A stretch of 64,000 nucleotides of DNA from Deferribacteraceae bacterium UBA6799 (GTDB lineage Bacteria > Chrysiogenota > Deferribacteres > Deferribacterales > Geovibrionaceae), in the NCBI GenBank assembly GCA_002452335.1, contig DKFJ01000009.1, positions 1 to 64,000 on the forward strand, given 5' to 3'. The position numbers and the translations under genes are program-made. Positions within the stretch are counted from its first letter, which is position 1, and each line of letters starts with the position of its first letter. Positions 46,652-55,368 of this stretch are shown here, piece by piece. The notes beneath the pieces were generated by a model. That model was given only the letters and a program-made list of their open reading frames with translations. It did no database searches and was not told where the DNA came from.

Positions 46652-48475
46652 ATGAATCAACATATTAGCGACTATTTAGAATACTATATCAATTTGTCCA
46701 TTCATCCAGAATTTGCTGTGTTAATTGGTGGAGAATGGGGTTCTGGTAAAACTTGGTTGATTAATAATTACCTTGATGACAAAACAGTTCTATATGTCAG
46801 TTTGTATGGGCTAAGTTCAATCTCTGCAATTGATGAGATTATATTTGCTCAATTGCATCCAGTATTATCAAATAAAAAGCTAAAATTGGCTGCCAAAGTT
46901 TTCAAAGGAACTTTAAAGGCTGGCTTGAAAATTGATTTGAATGGAGATGAAAAAGGGGATGTAGATGTTCAAAGTTCTATATCTCCGTCTGATTTCGAAA
47001 AATACTTTAAGGATGATAAAAAACGTATAATCATTTTTGATGACTTTGAAAGAGCAAAGATTGAATTGTATGAGTTGTTTGGGTATATTAATGGTTTATT
47101 AGAACAGATAGGAAGTAAAGTTATTATATTATGTAATGAGAATGAAATAGTTAATAGTGAAAAAGAAATATTTAATAAATTAAAAGAAAAGTGTGTAGGT
47201 AAAAGTTTTACAGTAAAAGCAGATTTCAATGCAGCTATTAATTCATTTGTCAGTCAGCTTGACGAGAATCAAAGTAAACAAGTTTTAAAAGAGAATTTGC
47301 CTCTTATAGGAGAGGTGTTTAGTCTTGCTGGATACAATAATCTCCGACACGTTCATCATTCAGTACATGACTTCAATAACTTTTATTCTCAACTTCCTGC
47401 AGAATGTTGCGATAATCCAGAACTAACTAATGAATTGTTATATAACTATTTTGTTTTCTCATTTGAAATATTTAATGGCGCTATTGGCTATATTGATCTG
47501 AGGAATATTCCTAGCTTGTATGATCGTAGTTTAAAGAAATATTTAAGGGATAAAGGCGATAGTTCATACACTCCAAAGCCTATAGATGGTGTATTAGAAA
47601 AATATAGTGTGTTGCAACTATCAGAATGTTTGGAATCTGATATATGGTATGACTATTTTACGTTTAGTAAAATTAATAAAGTTGATTTCAGTGAATATCT
47701 CAAAAGAACAAAATATTTCAAAATGTCATCAATGCCAAGTTGGAGAAAACAAATTAGTTGGACTACTTCTATAGAAGAAATGAAAAATAATTATGAGCAA
47801 TTAATAGATGATTTAAAAAATTTTAAATTTAGGCGAATTGGAGAGGTACTGCACACTGCAGGTGCATTATTTTTTCTCAGTGAGAAAAAATGTATAAAAG
47901 ATAGCAAGAGAGTAATATTTGTGAAGATGAAATTATATGTGAGAAGTGTGATTCGTTGCAAGTTGCTTACTCTTAGTAAAAGTGAGATTAATGTCTTTTT
48001 AAAACCTGCTTATGATAGAGTTGGGTTTGGGTATGACTCTATAGAAGGTTTATCTCAATTCAGAGACTGGTTTGAAGCTAGATGCGAAAGAGAGTTGAAA
48101 AGAAAATTATCTCAAAGCAGGGAATCAATAAACGCATTGTTAGCAAAGGATTGTAGTTCTTTTATTGACTTAATTGCACATCAAGACGCAAGTCATGAGT
48201 TGTATGGTCTGCCGATACTGAGCTTCATTGAGCCAGCGGCATTTATTGATTATTATATTTTAAATTATGCTGAGAGACTTAGAATTGAGTCTGCGCTTGA
48301 AAAACGCTACAGATATAAATTTACTAGTATGTATACAGAAGAAGAAAGTTTTCTAAATGGTATCATATCAGTATGTGATGGTATTATAAATAAAGTAATA
48401 ATTGGCTTTGAAGTTATGATTGTGAGCGAATTTAAAAGAGTTGTTTTAAAGATTATCGAAAATCATGAAAAGTAA
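46652..48475 (+). CDS. KAP-like P-loop NTPase
   Basis: A 607-residue protein. The Walker A motif GGEWGSGKTW lies at residues 26-35, Walker B RIIIFDDFERA at 125-135, and a sensor-like IILCNENE near 158-165. The W.sGKT and DDFER patterns resemble KAP-family NTPases, some of which (such as PifA of the F plasmid) exclude phages. The C-terminal 350 residues are Phe/Tyr/Lys/Glu-rich and unrecognised. The gene is much more AT-rich than its neighbours and sits directly behind a tRNA cluster, signs of horizontal acquisition. No integrase or att repeat is seen. Defence is a guess; it could also be a membrane-associated ATPase. Confidence 0.7.
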   Translation: MNQHISDYLEYYINLSIHPEFAVLIGGEWGSGKTWLINNYLDDKTVLYVSLYGLSSISAIDEIIFAQLHPVLSNKKLKLAAKVFKGTLKAGLKIDLNGDEKGDVDVQSSISPSDFEKYFKDDKKRIIIFDDFERAKIELYELFGYINGLLEQIGSKVIILCNENEIVNSEKEIFNKLKEKCVGKSFTVKADFNAAINSFVSQLDENQSKQVLKENLPLIGEVFSLAGYNNLRHVHHSVHDFNNFYSQLPAECCDNPELTNELLYNYFVFSFEIFNGAIGYIDLRNIPSLYDRSLKKYLRDKGDSSYTPKPIDGVLEKYSVLQLSECLESDIWYDYFTFSKINKVDFSEYLKRTKYFKMSSMPSWRKQISWTTSIEEMKNNYEQLIDDLKNFKFRRIGEVLHTAGALFFLSEKKCIKDSKRVIFVKMKLYVRSVIRCKLLTLSKSEINVFLKPAYDRVGFGYDSIEGLSQFRDWFEARCERELKRKLSQSRESINALLAKDCSSFIDLIAHQDASHELYGLPILSFIEPAAFIDYYILNYAERLRIESALEKRYRYKFTSMYTEEESFLNGIISVCDGIINKVIIGFEVMIVSEFKRVVLKIIENHEK

Positions 48476-48540
48476 TTTATATTTGTCACATTTAGAATAG
48501 GGTATATATTTTATTTAATTAAAAATCTACGAGGTGACAA

Positions 48541-48735
48541 ATGCCTTCCATTACAATCCAGATAGCGAAACTTTCCGTGGAAAAGAAAAAAGAGCTGATA
48601 GGAAAACTTACCTCCGCAGCTTCAGAGGTTACCGGGATAGCGGATGAAAAGTTCTTCGTATTCGTGGACGAATACGATCATGACAATATTGGCGTGGGCG
48701 GTCAGTCTCTGGCTGATAAAATGGCTGGAAAGTAA
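48541..48735 (+). CDS. 4-oxalocrotonate tautomerase family (DmpI-like)
   Basis: A 64-residue tautomerase with the catalytic Pro directly after Met (MPSITIQIAKLSVEKKKELIGKLTSAASEVTGI). The C-terminal FFVFVDEYDHDNIGVGGQSLADK matches DmpI/YwhB-like members. Small tautomerases interconvert enol and keto acids or are promiscuous; the substrate is unknown. GAGGTG precedes the start. It returns to ordinary composition after the AT-rich NTPase gene, marking the likely right edge of the acquired segment. Confidence 0.9.
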   Translation: MPSITIQIAKLSVEKKKELIGKLTSAASEVTGIADEKFFVFVDEYDHDNIGVGGQSLADKMAGK

Positions 48736-48749
48736 ATAATAAGAGATAA

Positions 48750-48780
48750 AAAAGGCGGGCAGATGCCCGCCTTCTTTTTT
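48750..48780. terminator. Intrinsic terminator between convergent genes
   Basis: AAAGGCGGGCA / TGCCCGCCTT stem with a GA loop, then a T-rich tail, between the tautomerase (plus) and cupin (minus) genes. Confidence 0.85.
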
Positions 48781-49126
48781 AGTGTTTTATGATTACGGCG
48801 AGGAAAGAAACGGGGGAGTCTGAATCGTTTATAAGACTGTGCCATTCACCGTCACGGGTTATCATGAGATCGCCTGCGTTCAGAACGTCCTCAGTGCCGT
48901 TGTCTTCGGTTTTTGCGGTGCCGTCCAGCATCAGGTACAGCTCCATGTCTCCGACGTGCTGGTGGTAGCCTATGGAGCTTCCGGGGTTCAGCGACATCAT
49001 CGCCATGTTTGTTATTTCTCCCTTGAACCCGCAGGCGGCCTCATAAGCCATTCTGACGGCAGTGCCTGTGCCTCCTCTGGGTTTTTCCATTGTCTGGGCG
49101 GTTAAAGTTTCAGCTCTTACGATCAT
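48779..49126 (-). CDS. Cupin-domain protein
   Basis: A 115-residue single cupin. Motif 1 is GSSIGYHQHVGDMELYLMLDG, with His-x-His and Glu as likely metal ligands, and motif 2 is AGDLMITRDGEWHSLINDS. The N-terminal AQTMEKPRGGTGTAVRMAYE is typical of small cupin_2 proteins. The ligand or reaction is unknown. Its start overlaps the stop of the FAD oxidoreductase gene by four bases, so they are coupled. Confidence 0.88.
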   Translation of the reverse strand: MIVRAETLTAQTMEKPRGGTGTAVRMAYEAACGFKGEITNMAMMSLNPGSSIGYHQHVGDMELYLMLDGTAKTEDNGTEDVLNAGDLMITRDGEWHSLINDSDSPVSFLAVIIKH

Positions 49127-50487
49127 TTAATATCTCCTGTATGTTTTAAAATATCCTTCACAGCTATTAGTCCGGACACGGAAGCCTGTATGATGCCTCT
49201 GGTGAGTCCTGCGCCGTCTCCTGTGCAGTAGAGGTTTTCGAGTCCTTTGCATCTCATGTTCTTATCAACTCTGATCCTGACGGAATAGAATTTCACCTCC
49301 ACTCCGTACATCAGGGTGTTCGGATCCGCCATCCCCGGCATGACCTTATCCAGCTGTTCTATGGTCTCTTTCAGGTCGTGCAGGTATCTGTACGGCAGAA
49401 CAAACGACAGGTCGCCGGGCAGAGCCGATTTCAGTGTGGGAACGACAAAGTTTTTGCGTATCCTGCTCTCCGTGGAGCGTCTGCCTCTTATGAGGTCGCC
49501 GTATCTCTGCACGATCACATTGTTTCCGCCCAGCATATTCGCCAGATTGGCTATGTACTGACCGTATTTCAGCGGCTCGTCAAAAGGCTCTGTGAACTTG
49601 GTGGACACCAGCAGGGCGAAGTTGGTGTTTTCGCTCTTTTTATTCTTATAGCTGTGTCCGTTCACCGTCAGCAGACCGCCGGAATTCTTTTCCACGGAGA
49701 TGAACCCGCCGGGGTTCACGCAGAAGGTGCGCACCTCGTCCTCGAACATGCTGGTGAAATATTTTATTTTGAATTCGTATAGGTTGTCGGTGAATTTATC
49801 AGTGACGGATCTGGGCACTTCCACCCTGATTCCGATATCCACTGGGTTCATGCCGTAGTCGATGTTATATTTTCTAACCATGTCCTGCATCCAGCCGTTG
49901 CCGGAGCGCCCGACTCCTATGATTATTTTATCGTAGCGGCGTATCTCTCTGCGCCCCTCGTGTTCTATCTCTATTCCTGTCACCACGCCGTCTTCCACTA
50001 TCAGATCGGTGACGGGTGTTTCGCAGTATAGCTTTATGTTTTCTGATTGTTTTATCATGTCATATATTCGGCGGATGAACAGAAGACAGTTGTCTGTTCC
50101 CAGATGCCGTATTTTAGCCGGGTATAATTTCAGCTTATGTCTGCTGCACTCATACTGAAGGTCTTTGGATGTCTCATAGCTGAAGCCGGATTCGGTCTCC
50201 AGAACCCCGCTGACGTTCTTCCACATGTCGTCCGCTTCGTCTATCAGTTTTTCCAGCTCGTCTTCCGGCATGTAATCTGTGAGCCAGCCGCCGTATTCCG
50301 TGGTGAGGGTCAGCTTGCCGTCGGAATAGGCTCCCGCCCCTCCGAATCCTTCCATCACCTCGTTTCTGTTTCTGGTCTCTATGGATTTTCCTTTTTCGTA
50401 GATGTCCGCCTCTATTCCCTCTCTGTTCAGCAGGTTATAGGCGGCTGTCATCCCCGAGCTTCCAGCGCCGATTATAGCTATCTTCAT
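49123..50487 (-). CDS. FAD-dependent dehydrogenase (COG2509-like)
   Basis: A 454-residue flavoprotein starting with the dinucleotide motif KIAIIGAGSSGMTAAYNLL, followed by the family block ETRNRNEVMEGFGGAGAYSDGKLTLTTEYGGWL. Near the middle is IIIGVGRSGNGWMQDM, and the C-terminal region YCTGDGAGLTRGIIQASVSG ends the FAD domain. Relatives are annotated as uncharacterised FAD-dependent oxidoreductases. I start at the ATG at 50487; a GTG at 50493 overlapping the upstream stop (GTGA) is an alternative. Operon: phosphodiesterase, this gene, cupin. Confidence 0.87.
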   Translation of the reverse strand: MKIAIIGAGSSGMTAAYNLLNREGIEADIYEKGKSIETRNRNEVMEGFGGAGAYSDGKLTLTTEYGGWLTDYMPEDELEKLIDEADDMWKNVSGVLETESGFSYETSKDLQYECSRHKLKLYPAKIRHLGTDNCLLFIRRIYDMIKQSENIKLYCETPVTDLIVEDGVVTGIEIEHEGRREIRRYDKIIIGVGRSGNGWMQDMVRKYNIDYGMNPVDIGIRVEVPRSVTDKFTDNLYEFKIKYFTSMFEDEVRTFCVNPGGFISVEKNSGGLLTVNGHSYKNKKSENTNFALLVSTKFTEPFDEPLKYGQYIANLANMLGGNNVIVQRYGDLIRGRRSTESRIRKNFVVPTLKSALPGDLSFVLPYRYLHDLKETIEQLDKVMPGMADPNTLMYGVEVKFYSVRIRVDKNMRCKGLENLYCTGDGAGLTRGIIQASVSGLIAVKDILKHTGDIK

Positions 50488-50489
50488 TT

Positions 50490-50972
50490 TCACACTCTCT
50501 TTATCTCAGCGTCAAAAATTCCCTTTTCAATGGTAAGTATAGCATAAGTGTGGTGCGGTTCCGTTCTTTTGTTGGTGGGGCTGCCGGGGTTAAGGAAGTG
50601 GACACCGCCTATCATGCCCCAGAAGGGCTTGTGGGTATGTCCGTATATGATTAGATCGACATCCTGAAATGTGTATAAAAGCCTGTTTTCTATTCCGTAA
50701 GGATTACCCGAACCGTGAGATATCCCGATGCGCACGCCGTCCAACTCTATTTTTCTGGTGAGGGGGAGCCTGTCGTCGCCCAGGTTGGGATCCATGTTTC
50801 CTCTTACCGCATAGACATTTGGGTTGATATGCATGAGGTCGTGTATAAGTTTATAGCTGACAATATCCCCAGCGTGAATAATTCCGTCGCATTTTGCTGC
50901 CTCGTCTGTTATAATAACTGGCAGTTTATCTATTGAATCGGTGTGCGTATCTGATATGATAAGTAACTTCAT
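50490..50972 (-). CDS. Metallophosphoesterase, YfcE/MJ0936 family
   Basis: A 160-residue calcineurin-like phosphodiesterase. Metal-binding motifs are intact: ISDTHTDSID (Asp, His), IIHAGDIVSY (GD), VRGNMDP (GN.D), SHGSGNPYG and YGHTHKP (GHTH). Family members hydrolyse phosphodiesters in vitro; the natural substrate is not clear. It is the first gene of the three-gene minus-strand run and is divergent from the CCA-enzyme operon. Confidence 0.93.
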   Translation of the reverse strand: MKLLIISDTHTDSIDKLPVIITDEAAKCDGIIHAGDIVSYKLIHDLMHINPNVYAVRGNMDPNLGDDRLPLTRKIELDGVRIGISHGSGNPYGIENRLLYTFQDVDLIIYGHTHKPFWGMIGGVHFLNPGSPTNKRTEPHHTYAILTIEKGIFDAEIKRV

Positions 50973-51061
50973 TCGATAAATATCAGCGTGATTTTCTGCA
51001 AAGTCAATACATAAAAAAGCAGAAAATATCCGTTAAAATGTTAATCTGACCGGAGAGATTA

Positions 51062-52204
51062 ATGAACATTCCTTTTTACAGCGAGATAAGCGCGCTGGTA
51101 AAAGAGGGCGGGTTTGAGGCTTATCTCGTGGGCGGTTGCGTGCGGGATGTGATTTTGAACCGAGACGTCAATGACCTGGATATGATATGTATGTCCCACG
51201 ACTACCGCAGTTTTGCCCATTCTGTACGGATACTTCTCCCGTCTGCGTGGGTGGAGTTCAAGGACAACGTCAGGCTGGTCTGTCCCAATCTGGAGATAGA
51301 CGTATCCAAACCCAGAGGAGAGACCCTTCTGGAGGATCTCTCTAAAAGAGACTTCACCATCAACAGCCTCGCCATGGATTTTGACGGAAATATTTTCGGC
51401 GACAGATCGGACATAGACGCTAAAATAATCCGCCATGTGAGTGAAACCACATTCACGGACGATCCCCTGCGTATGCTCAGAACATTTCGTTTCGTTGCCC
51501 AGCTGGGTTTTCAGGTCTGTCCGGAAACCATAGATAAAATACACACTGAAAAGCATCTGATAAAAGAGAGCCCGAAAGAGAGGATACTTCAGGAGCTGTC
51601 CAAACTGTTCAAAGGTCCTTTCGCCGATACTGCCCTGTCGCTGATGAACGACTGCGGGCTTTATCCGCTGATATTCGAAAACCATGAGTACGGGTGTCTC
51701 AGTCTGGAATCCTGCCGGACAGGCAAAGGGTTCGAATTCTTTCTTTCCGCTCTTATCTATGAGGACAGCGACATCAAATCTCTGCTGAGCTCGCTCAGCC
51801 TGTCCAACGCCTCATCCAGAAAAGCGGTAAGAACATCCGAAGCCGCCGATAAGCTCTATAATAATTTCAAAAACTTTGATATATTTGAACTGAGAAAGCT
51901 GATATATGCCTACAGCGATGAGCTGGAGGACGCTCTGGAGCTTTTCAGCGCTGCTGCCAAATGCGACACGCTGGAGCTGGCGGATATAGACGCCTATGTC
52001 CACGATGTAATGATACAGACCGGTCAGGTGGATTTCGAAACTCCTATGCGCCTGAACGGCGGGTTCCTGATGAATCTGGGAATCAAGGCGGGCAGGATGA
52101 TGGGCGAGATAATTGACGAAGTGCGCCCTTTGCTGGCATCCGGCGAGATACATGGTCTGGAAGCGGCGGAGAAATACATCAAAGAAAAATGGGGTAGCGG
52201 ATGA
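51062..52204 (+). CDS. cca: CCA tRNA nucleotidyltransferase / poly(A) polymerase family
   Basis: A 380-residue class II nucleotidyltransferase. The head domain carries YLVGGCVRDVILNRDVNDLDMIC with the GG.VRD motif and the DxD metal site, followed by LSKRDFTINSLAMDFDGNIF and DDPLRMLRTFRFVAQLGF. The remaining C-terminal half is helical. It is either a CCA-adding enzyme or a poly(A) polymerase; these are hard to separate by sequence. Since all four tRNA genes in the window lack encoded CCA, a CCA-adding enzyme is needed in this genome. It heads the operon that runs to folE2 and overlaps the next gene by four bases. Confidence 0.88.
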   Translation: MNIPFYSEISALVKEGGFEAYLVGGCVRDVILNRDVNDLDMICMSHDYRSFAHSVRILLPSAWVEFKDNVRLVCPNLEIDVSKPRGETLLEDLSKRDFTINSLAMDFDGNIFGDRSDIDAKIIRHVSETTFTDDPLRMLRTFRFVAQLGFQVCPETIDKIHTEKHLIKESPKERILQELSKLFKGPFADTALSLMNDCGLYPLIFENHEYGCLSLESCRTGKGFEFFLSALIYEDSDIKSLLSSLSLSNASSRKAVRTSEAADKLYNNFKNFDIFELRKLIYAYSDELEDALELFSAAAKCDTLELADIDAYVHDVMIQTGQVDFETPMRLNGGFLMNLGIKAGRMMGEIIDEVRPLLASGEIHGLEAAEKYIKEKWGSG

Positions 52205-52965
52205 AATTTTGCAGATTCGCCGACGGCAAATTTGAGAAAAAAGGAATAATAGACGGAAAGCTGATCAGAGAGATAGAGGGTTCCATGTTCGGCGAATATG
52301 TCGTGACAGAAAATACTTACAGTGTCGATGACGCTGTTTTTCTGCCCCCTGTTCTGCCGTCCAAGTTCGTTTGTGTGGCCAGAAACTATGTGGAACACGC
52401 AAAGGAACTGGGCAACGATGTCCCCGAAGTACCTATGATATTCATGAAACCGTCAACCGCTGTGAACGCTCACGGGGCGGAAGTTATAATCCCGGCGGAG
52501 AGCAGTCAGGTGGACTATGAGGGCGAGCTGGCTGTGGTGATAGGTAAAAAATGCAGAAAGGTGAAGCGTGAGGACGCGGAGAGCGTCATCTTCGGATATA
52601 CCTGTATAAACGACTATACAGCGAGAGATCTTCAGAAGATAGATACTAAATTTACCCGGGCAAAAGGGTTCGATTCGTTCGCTCCCATCGGTCCGTGCAT
52701 AGAGACAGACTTCGACTGGAGAACAGCCAGAGTGAAGACCCTCGTCAACGGAGAGAAGAGACAGGACGGCACAGCCGACCTGATGATGTTCGATGTGCCG
52801 GCTCTGATAGAATTCATGAGCGGCATCATGACACTGCTCCCCGGAGACGTGATAGCCACGGGAACACCCGCCGGAGTGGGCAGGGTGGACGAGGGCGACA
52901 CTGTGGATGTGGAGATAGACGGCATAGGGCGTCTGAGCAATAGAATAGTGAAAGATGAGCTGTAA
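52201..52965 (+). CDS. Fumarylacetoacetate hydrolase-family protein
   Basis: A 254-residue FAH-fold enzyme. The core contains KFVCVARNYVEHAKELGN, PMIFMKPSTAVNAHG, DYEGELAVVIGKKCRKV with the metal-binding Glu, and GYTCINDYTARDLQK. GDVIATGTPAGVGRVDEGD ends the active site. Members cleave acylpyruvates or decarboxylate oxaloacetate; the substrate is uncertain. An N-terminal 70-residue extension is short, like the YcgM type. It overlaps both neighbours. Confidence 0.9.
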   Translation: MKFCRFADGKFEKKGIIDGKLIREIEGSMFGEYVVTENTYSVDDAVFLPPVLPSKFVCVARNYVEHAKELGNDVPEVPMIFMKPSTAVNAHGAEVIIPAESSQVDYEGELAVVIGKKCRKVKREDAESVIFGYTCINDYTARDLQKIDTKFTRAKGFDSFAPIGPCIETDFDWRTARVKTLVNGEKRQDGTADLMMFDVPALIEFMSGIMTLLPGDVIATGTPAGVGRVDEGDTVDVEIDGIGRLSNRIVKDEL

Positions 52966-53194
52966 GATCGACTGTCTGATGTGCGGCACCTGCTGCACAG
53001 CGTTCGATATAAAAGAGATAGACAAAAAAGCGGGAGAGAGATGCAGATACCTGTCTGCGGATAATCTCTGCACCATCTATGATAAAAGACCCTGGGGCTG
53101 TAAGGGATACAGACCCGATGAACTCTGTGTGCTCGTCAGCACACTGAAAGACGAGGACAAGGTAAAGGTCTACCGAAATATTTACGGTGTTTAA
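52955..53194 (+). CDS. YkgJ-family cysteine cluster protein
   Basis: A 79-residue protein with the zinc- or iron-binding CxxCxxCC signature, here DCLMCGTCCTAFDI, followed by CRYLSADNLCTIYDKRPWGCKGY. The family is of unknown function. The start overlaps the FAH gene by 11 bases, and coaE starts directly after the stop codon. Confidence 0.88.
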   Translation: MSCKIDCLMCGTCCTAFDIKEIDKKAGERCRYLSADNLCTIYDKRPWGCKGYRPDELCVLVSTLKDEDKVKVYRNIYGV

Positions 53195-53827
53195 ATGTAT
53201 ATAGGACTCACTGGAAACATTGCCAGCGGCAAGAGTACCGCCGCCATGTTCTTTGAAAAGCACGGGTGCTACTGCATAGACGCGGACGAGATAAGCCGCA
53301 TCGTGATGAGCCCGGGCGAAGAAGCGTATGAGGGCGTTGTTCGTGAGTTCGGACGGAGCGTTGTCCGTGACGAGGACGGCACTCTGGACAGAAAAATGAT
53401 ACGGGACATAGTTTTCAGCGATCCGGTGAAACGAAAAGTGCTGGAGCTGATAGTGCATCCCGCAATCCTGTCATATGAACAGAAGGCAGTGGGCAGGATA
53501 AAAGGCAAGGACGACAAGGCGCTGATAATCACACAGGCGGCTCTGACTGTGGAATCCGGCAGCTACAAGAGGTTTGACGGGCTGATAGTTGTCTATACCG
53601 ACCCGAAGGTTCAGCTGGAAAGAGTGATGAGGCGTGACTCCATCAGCATGGAAGACGCCAGAAAGATAATAGCGGCACAGATGCCCATAGATGAAAAACT
53701 CAAATACGCTCAGTTTATCATAAATAACTCAACTGACATGGACGGTCTGGAAAGAGAAGTCAGACGTGTTCATGAACTTATTCGCATGGTCATGAAATGT
53801 TCAAAACAGGGAGGAAAGGATGCATGA
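53195..53827 (+). CDS. coaE: Dephospho-CoA kinase
   Basis: A 210-residue kinase for the last step of CoA synthesis. P-loop GLTGNIASGKSTAAMFF (residues about 4-20), DADEISR, and the lid-region VIVYTDPKVQLERVMRRDSISMEDARKIIAAQMP match CoaE. Its 3' end overlaps hypA by eight bases, an uncommon linkage of CoA synthesis with hydrogenase maturation. Confidence 0.95.
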   Translation: MYIGLTGNIASGKSTAAMFFEKHGCYCIDADEISRIVMSPGEEAYEGVVREFGRSVVRDEDGTLDRKMIRDIVFSDPVKRKVLELIVHPAILSYEQKAVGRIKGKDDKALIITQAALTVESGSYKRFDGLIVVYTDPKVQLERVMRRDSISMEDARKIIAAQMPIDEKLKYAQFIINNSTDMDGLEREVRRVHELIRMVMKCSKQGGKDA

Positions 53828-54164
53828 ACTCGGTATAGCGTCCAGCCTGATTGAGATAGTCATTGAGACTGCCGAGGCGAACGACGCAGAAATTGTCCGG
53901 ACGGTTACGGCAAAGATAGGAAGGCTGGCGGGGGTGGACTCGAACGCCCTTTACTTCGCCTATGACGCCGTGAAAGAGGAGTACCCTCTACTGAAAGACT
54001 CTAAACTTATCATCGAAACAGTGCCCATAACCGGGCAGTGTGAGGACTGCGGAAAGACGGACACCTATGAAGAGATGTTCTTCGCCTGTTCCTCATGCGG
54101 TTCATTTTCTGTAAAACTGCTTACAGGGGAAGAACTTACTATTTCCAATATCGAGGTGGACTGA
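53820..54164 (+). CDS. hypA: Hydrogenase nickel-incorporation protein HypA
   Basis: A 114-residue HypA. The N-terminal MHELGIASSLIE holds the nickel-binding His2 (with Glu3). The zinc site is CEDCGK and CSSCGS (residues about 73-93). HypA and HypB load nickel into the hydrogenase large subunit, so it serves the pair at 37.9-40.7 kb, 13 kb away. hypC, hypD, hypE and hypF are not in the window. Confidence 0.95.
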   Translation: MHELGIASSLIEIVIETAEANDAEIVRTVTAKIGRLAGVDSNALYFAYDAVKEEYPLLKDSKLIIETVPITGQCEDCGKTDTYEEMFFACSSCGSFSVKLLTGEELTISNIEVD

Positions 54165-54817
54165 TGGCTAAGGTAAATATAGAGAAGAAAATTCTGACCA
54201 AGAACGAGATGAAGGCGGCTGAGGTGCGTGAACGGCTGAAAGACGTTGCCGTGCTGAACTTCGTGTCATCACCCGGCAGCGGAAAAACAACCCTGCTGGA
54301 AAACGTTCTGGCAGGGCTCAAGGAAAAATATAAGATCGCCGTGGTGGAGGGCGACCAGCAGACCACACATGACGCCGACAGGATAAAGGCGGCCGGCGTG
54401 GAGGCCTTTCAGGTGAACACAGGAAACGCCTGCCATCTGGAGGCGGTTGATGTGGAGAGGGCGCTTGACACTCTGGGATATGATCTGGATCTGCTGGTGA
54501 TAGAAAATGTGGGAAATCTGGTGTGTCCCGCCGAATACGATCTGGGCGAGGACGCCAAGGTCATGCTGATCTCCGTTACGGAGGGCGATGATAAGCCTAT
54601 TAAATATCCGGTGATGACAAGAGCCTGTGAAGCGATGATAGTGAACAAGACGGACCTTCTGCCTTATGTCGATTTTGATGTGGAGGGCTGTATCAGATAC
54701 GCTAAGGGCGTCAACCCCGATCTGGAGATCATGACAGTGTCATGCCGTGCCAAAGAGGGGCTGGATACCGTTACGGCATACATAGAGAAGAAGATTCTGG
54801 AAAAGAAGGGAAAATAA
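54164..54817 (+). CDS. hypB: Hydrogenase maturation GTPase HypB
   Basis: A 217-residue GTPase. The P-loop NFVSSPGSGKTTLLEN (residues about 32-47), the metal-binding Cys-His in NTGNACHLEA, DLLVIENVGNLVCPAEYDLGE, and the guanine motif NKTDLL are conserved. The N-terminus is short and lacks the CxxCGC high-affinity nickel site of E. coli HypB. The start overlaps the hypA stop by one base, and its stop overlaps the rnhB start by one base. Confidence 0.96.
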   Translation: MAKVNIEKKILTKNEMKAAEVRERLKDVAVLNFVSSPGSGKTTLLENVLAGLKEKYKIAVVEGDQQTTHDADRIKAAGVEAFQVNTGNACHLEAVDVERALDTLGYDLDLLVIENVGNLVCPAEYDLGEDAKVMLISVTEGDDKPIKYPVMTRACEAMIVNKTDLLPYVDFDVEGCIRYAKGVNPDLEIMTVSCRAKEGLDTVTAYIEKKILEKKGK

Positions 54818-55368
54818 TGCTGACTGTTGGGATAGACGAGGTGGGCAGAGGCTGTCTGGCGGGACCTGTTGTGGCATGCGCCGTGATCCTGCCGGAGAAT
54901 TTTTCTGACGAGCGCCTCGTGGACTCTAAAAAAATATCCGAAAAACAGAGAAAGATAATGGACAGTGTGGTGCGAGAGAACGCTCTCGCCATCGGCATAG
55001 GCATAGTGGACAACGGAGACATAGACCGCATGAATATCCTGAACGCCACTAAGACCGCCATGATGCAGGCACTGTCGCAGATAGAGATAGAATATCACAA
55101 GGTGATAGTGGACGCGGTGGATCTGAAAGACGTGAAAGTGCCTCTGGAGCATCCTTATAAAGCGGAAGACAAGTTCCAGTGCGTTGCTGCGGCGTCTATA
55201 GTGGCAAAGGTGTTTCGTGACGCTCTCATGACACGTCTGCACATAGACCACCCCCTGTATGACTGGTACAGCAATAAAGGTTACGGCACAAAAAAACACA
55301 CAGACGCCATAAAACAATTCGGTCTGACGCCTCTGCACAGGGTCAGCTTCTGCGGAAACTTCATTTGA
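54817..55368 (+). CDS. rnhB: Ribonuclease HII
   Basis: A 183-residue RNase H2 family enzyme removing ribonucleotides from DNA. The acidic active site is visible in VGIDEVGRGCLAGPVVACAV, VDAVDLK and the late Asp of RDALM. The segment LVDSKKISEKQRK and the C-terminal YGTKKHTDAIKQFGLTPLHR are family hallmarks. I start at 54817 because it overlaps the hypB stop (TAATG), and the longer frame upstream is antisense to sense in hypB. Confidence 0.95.
   Translation: MLTVGIDEVGRGCLAGPVVACAVILPENFSDERLVDSKKISEKQRKIMDSVVRENALAIGIGIVDNGDIDRMNILNATKTAMMQALSQIEIEYHKVIVDAVDLKDVKVPLEHPYKAEDKFQCVAAASIVAKVFRDALMTRLHIDHPLYDWYSNKGYGTKKHTDAIKQFGLTPLHRVSFCGNFI

Noticed and set aside
52453..53076. 207-codon minus-strand frame opposite the FAH and YkgJ genes
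   Set aside because: Antisense to two genes with overlapping start/stop and known motifs.
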